Origin: Rhodanobacter sp.
GTDB taxonomy: Bacteria; Pseudomonadota; Gammaproteobacteria; Xanthomonadales; Rhodanobacteraceae
Length of the DNA: 64,000 bases
Assembly (NCBI GenBank): GCA_030148505.1
Contig: JASBTI010000016.1
Location: forward strand, 1-64,000
Direction: 5' to 3'
Part shown: positions 63,146-64,000 of the stretch, piece after piece
How positions within the stretch are numbered: position 1 is the first letter of the stretch
How the letters are laid out: every line of letters starts with the position of its first letter
The notes under the pieces: generated by a model
Database searches by the model: none
What the model was told of the DNA's origin: nothing
The model's input: the letters and a program-made list of their open reading frames with translations, nothing else
Program-made: the position numbers and the translations under genes

Positions 63146-64000
63146 TCAGACGCGCCCGTCTCTGTCCAGCCAGTCGCCAAGCTGCATCAATACCTGACCA
63201 CGTCCAGGTTCGGCTTCGTTGAACAGCTCATGGTAAAGCGAGCAGAAGATGCGCGTGGTCAACTTGCCCGTCGCGGCCGCCGCCGTCGAGAAATCGTGAC
63301 TGCCCGAAGGATCGACCAGTTCGTCTTGACCCGCTACCAGCAGCAAGGTTGGCACGGCCAGGCGAGCCGCATCGGTTATCGCACTATCGCCGGCGCGAAA
63401 AATGAAATCTGCCAGCAGCGGGGTGATCCAGCCCATGCAGAGCGGGTCGCCCAGATAGGCGGCCGCGAGGTTGGGATCATGCGAGAGCTTGTCTGCCTTC
63501 AACCCGCTGCGCATCGGCAGATTCGGCGTGACACCCGCCAGTCGGCCCACCAGCCGACGCAGCCAGGCGGGTTCGCGACTGCGCAGTGCAGGCGAGGAAA
63601 GCACCAGCGCCGGCGGCGTGATGCGCTGGTCCAGAACGGCCCGTACCGCCACCAGTCCACCCATGCTGTGACCCAGCAATAGCGGCTCAGTCGCCTCGGC
63701 GTTCGCGTAGTCCCGGTAGACGGTAGCCAGATCCTCCAGCAGATCATCGGAATGCATCAACGCGCCGCGCGGCCCCAGGCTCGATCCATGGCCGCGCTGA
63801 TCGTAGCTGCGCACGCTGTAGCCGCGCACGTTGAACCACTGCGCTAGCCGTTGGTAGCGCCCGCTGTGTTCGCCCAGACCATGCACGATCAATACGGCGC
63901 CACGCGCCTGGGTTTGGGGCCAGTCGCGCAGCTGCAGTCGCTGGCCATCCGCCATGGTCAGGGTCGTGACATCGCTATCGGTCGAACCGGCTTGCTCCAC
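63146..64000 (-). CDS. Alpha/beta hydrolase, monoacylglycerol lipase-like (reaches the window edge)
   Basis: At least 284 residues; the 5' end may lie beyond the window, since the first codon at the edge is GTG. VLIVHGLGEHSGRYQRLAQWFNVRGYSVRSYDQRGHGSS holds the oxyanion region, LLLGHSMGGLVAV the nucleophilic serine, LLVAGQDELVDPSGS the acidic residue and SLYHELFNEAEPGRG the catalytic histidine. This is the lysophospholipase/PldB-like group that hydrolyses monoacylglycerols or lysophospholipids. No neighbour on this side is visible. Confidence 0.88.
   Translation of the reverse strand: MEQAGSTDSDVTTLTMADGQRLQLRDWPQTQARGAVLIVHGLGEHSGRYQRLAQWFNVRGYSVRSYDQRGHGSSLGPRGALMHSDDLLEDLATVYRDYANAEATEPLLLGHSMGGLVAVRAVLDQRITPPALVLSSPALRSREPAWLRRLVGRLAGVTPNLPMRSGLKADKLSHDPNLAAAYLGDPLCMGWITPLLADFIFRAGDSAITDAARLAVPTLLLVAGQDELVDPSGSHDFSTAAAATGKLTTRIFCSLYHELFNEAEPGRGQVLMQLGDWLDRDGRV

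Noticed and set aside
1-64000. CRISPR array, rRNA operon, complete insertion sequence
   Set aside because: No regularly spaced direct repeats, no rRNA-like conserved stretches and no transposase frame were found on either strand.

Overview
This 64 kb window is from a GC-rich (roughly two-thirds G+C) gammaproteobacterial chromosome. Gene content and order suggest the Xanthomonadales, most likely a Rhodanobacter/Dyella/Luteibacter-type member of the Rhodanobacteraceae: a large TonB-dependent receptor beside secreted phosphatases, a DUF6776-bactofilin-erpA-nudC run, an LplT-PlsC fusion, and glyQ-glyS next to an orphan GspE-type ATPase. The placement is inferred from gene families; no database search was possible.

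Layout. (1) 1-3.4 kb: a broken GGDEF gene, an APC-family amino-acid permease with a 22-bp palindrome upstream, and a sterol-desaturase-family enzyme. (2) 3.5-13.4 kb: a phosphorus-scavenging cluster (glycerophosphodiester phosphodiesterase and alkaline phosphatase on the minus strand; TonB receptor, Tat-exported phospholipase C and CpdB on the plus strand). (3) 13.4-14.7 kb: rhomboid protease and QueD. (4) 14.7-21.5 kb: a tightly overlapping minus-strand operon that matches arsenosugar biosynthesis (ArsS, ArsM, two glycosyltransferase-like proteins) and ends in a PiT phosphate transporter; a TVP38/disulfide-reductase fusion lies just upstream. (5) 21.8-24.9 kb: an ECF sigma factor and a bufferin-type RiPP operon (DUF2282 precursor, DUF692/MNIO enzyme, DUF2063 partner, DoxX protein). 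The sigma gene and the bufferin operon share the promoter-like signal GAATC-N18-CTCTAT. (6) 25.1-27.0 kb: a DnaQ-like exonuclease and a Fic protein.

(7) 27.2-36.6 kb: a type I restriction-modification locus in which hsdM-hsdS and hsdR are separated by four genes: an unknown protein coupled to hsdS, a PD-(D/E)XK-like protein, and a winged-helix/nucleotidyltransferase pair behind a 32-bp palindrome. (8) About 36.9-49.0 kb: an integrative island at the 3' end of tRNA-Met. It carries an AbiE toxin-antitoxin pair, a type III restriction-modification system, an AlpA/HTH/recombinase trio, several hypothetical genes and a P4-type integrase next to the tRNA. Paired TACCCCC motifs at identical 12-bp spacing near both ends mark the probable attachment-site arms.

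(9) 49.2-64 kb: ordinary chromosome: rppH, bfd, bfr, DUF6776, bactofilin, erpA, nudC, a TonB-like hypothetical, an AmpE-like protein, an LplT-PlsC fusion, an XRE regulator, glyS, glyQ, a GspE/PilB-type ATPase and an alpha/beta hydrolase reaching the window edge.

The most unusual parts are the sigma/bufferin/arsenosugar block, which links metal or metalloid handling to phosphate uptake, and the two adjoining defence regions with their uncharacterised passenger genes. I saw no CRISPR array, rRNA or complete insertion sequence.
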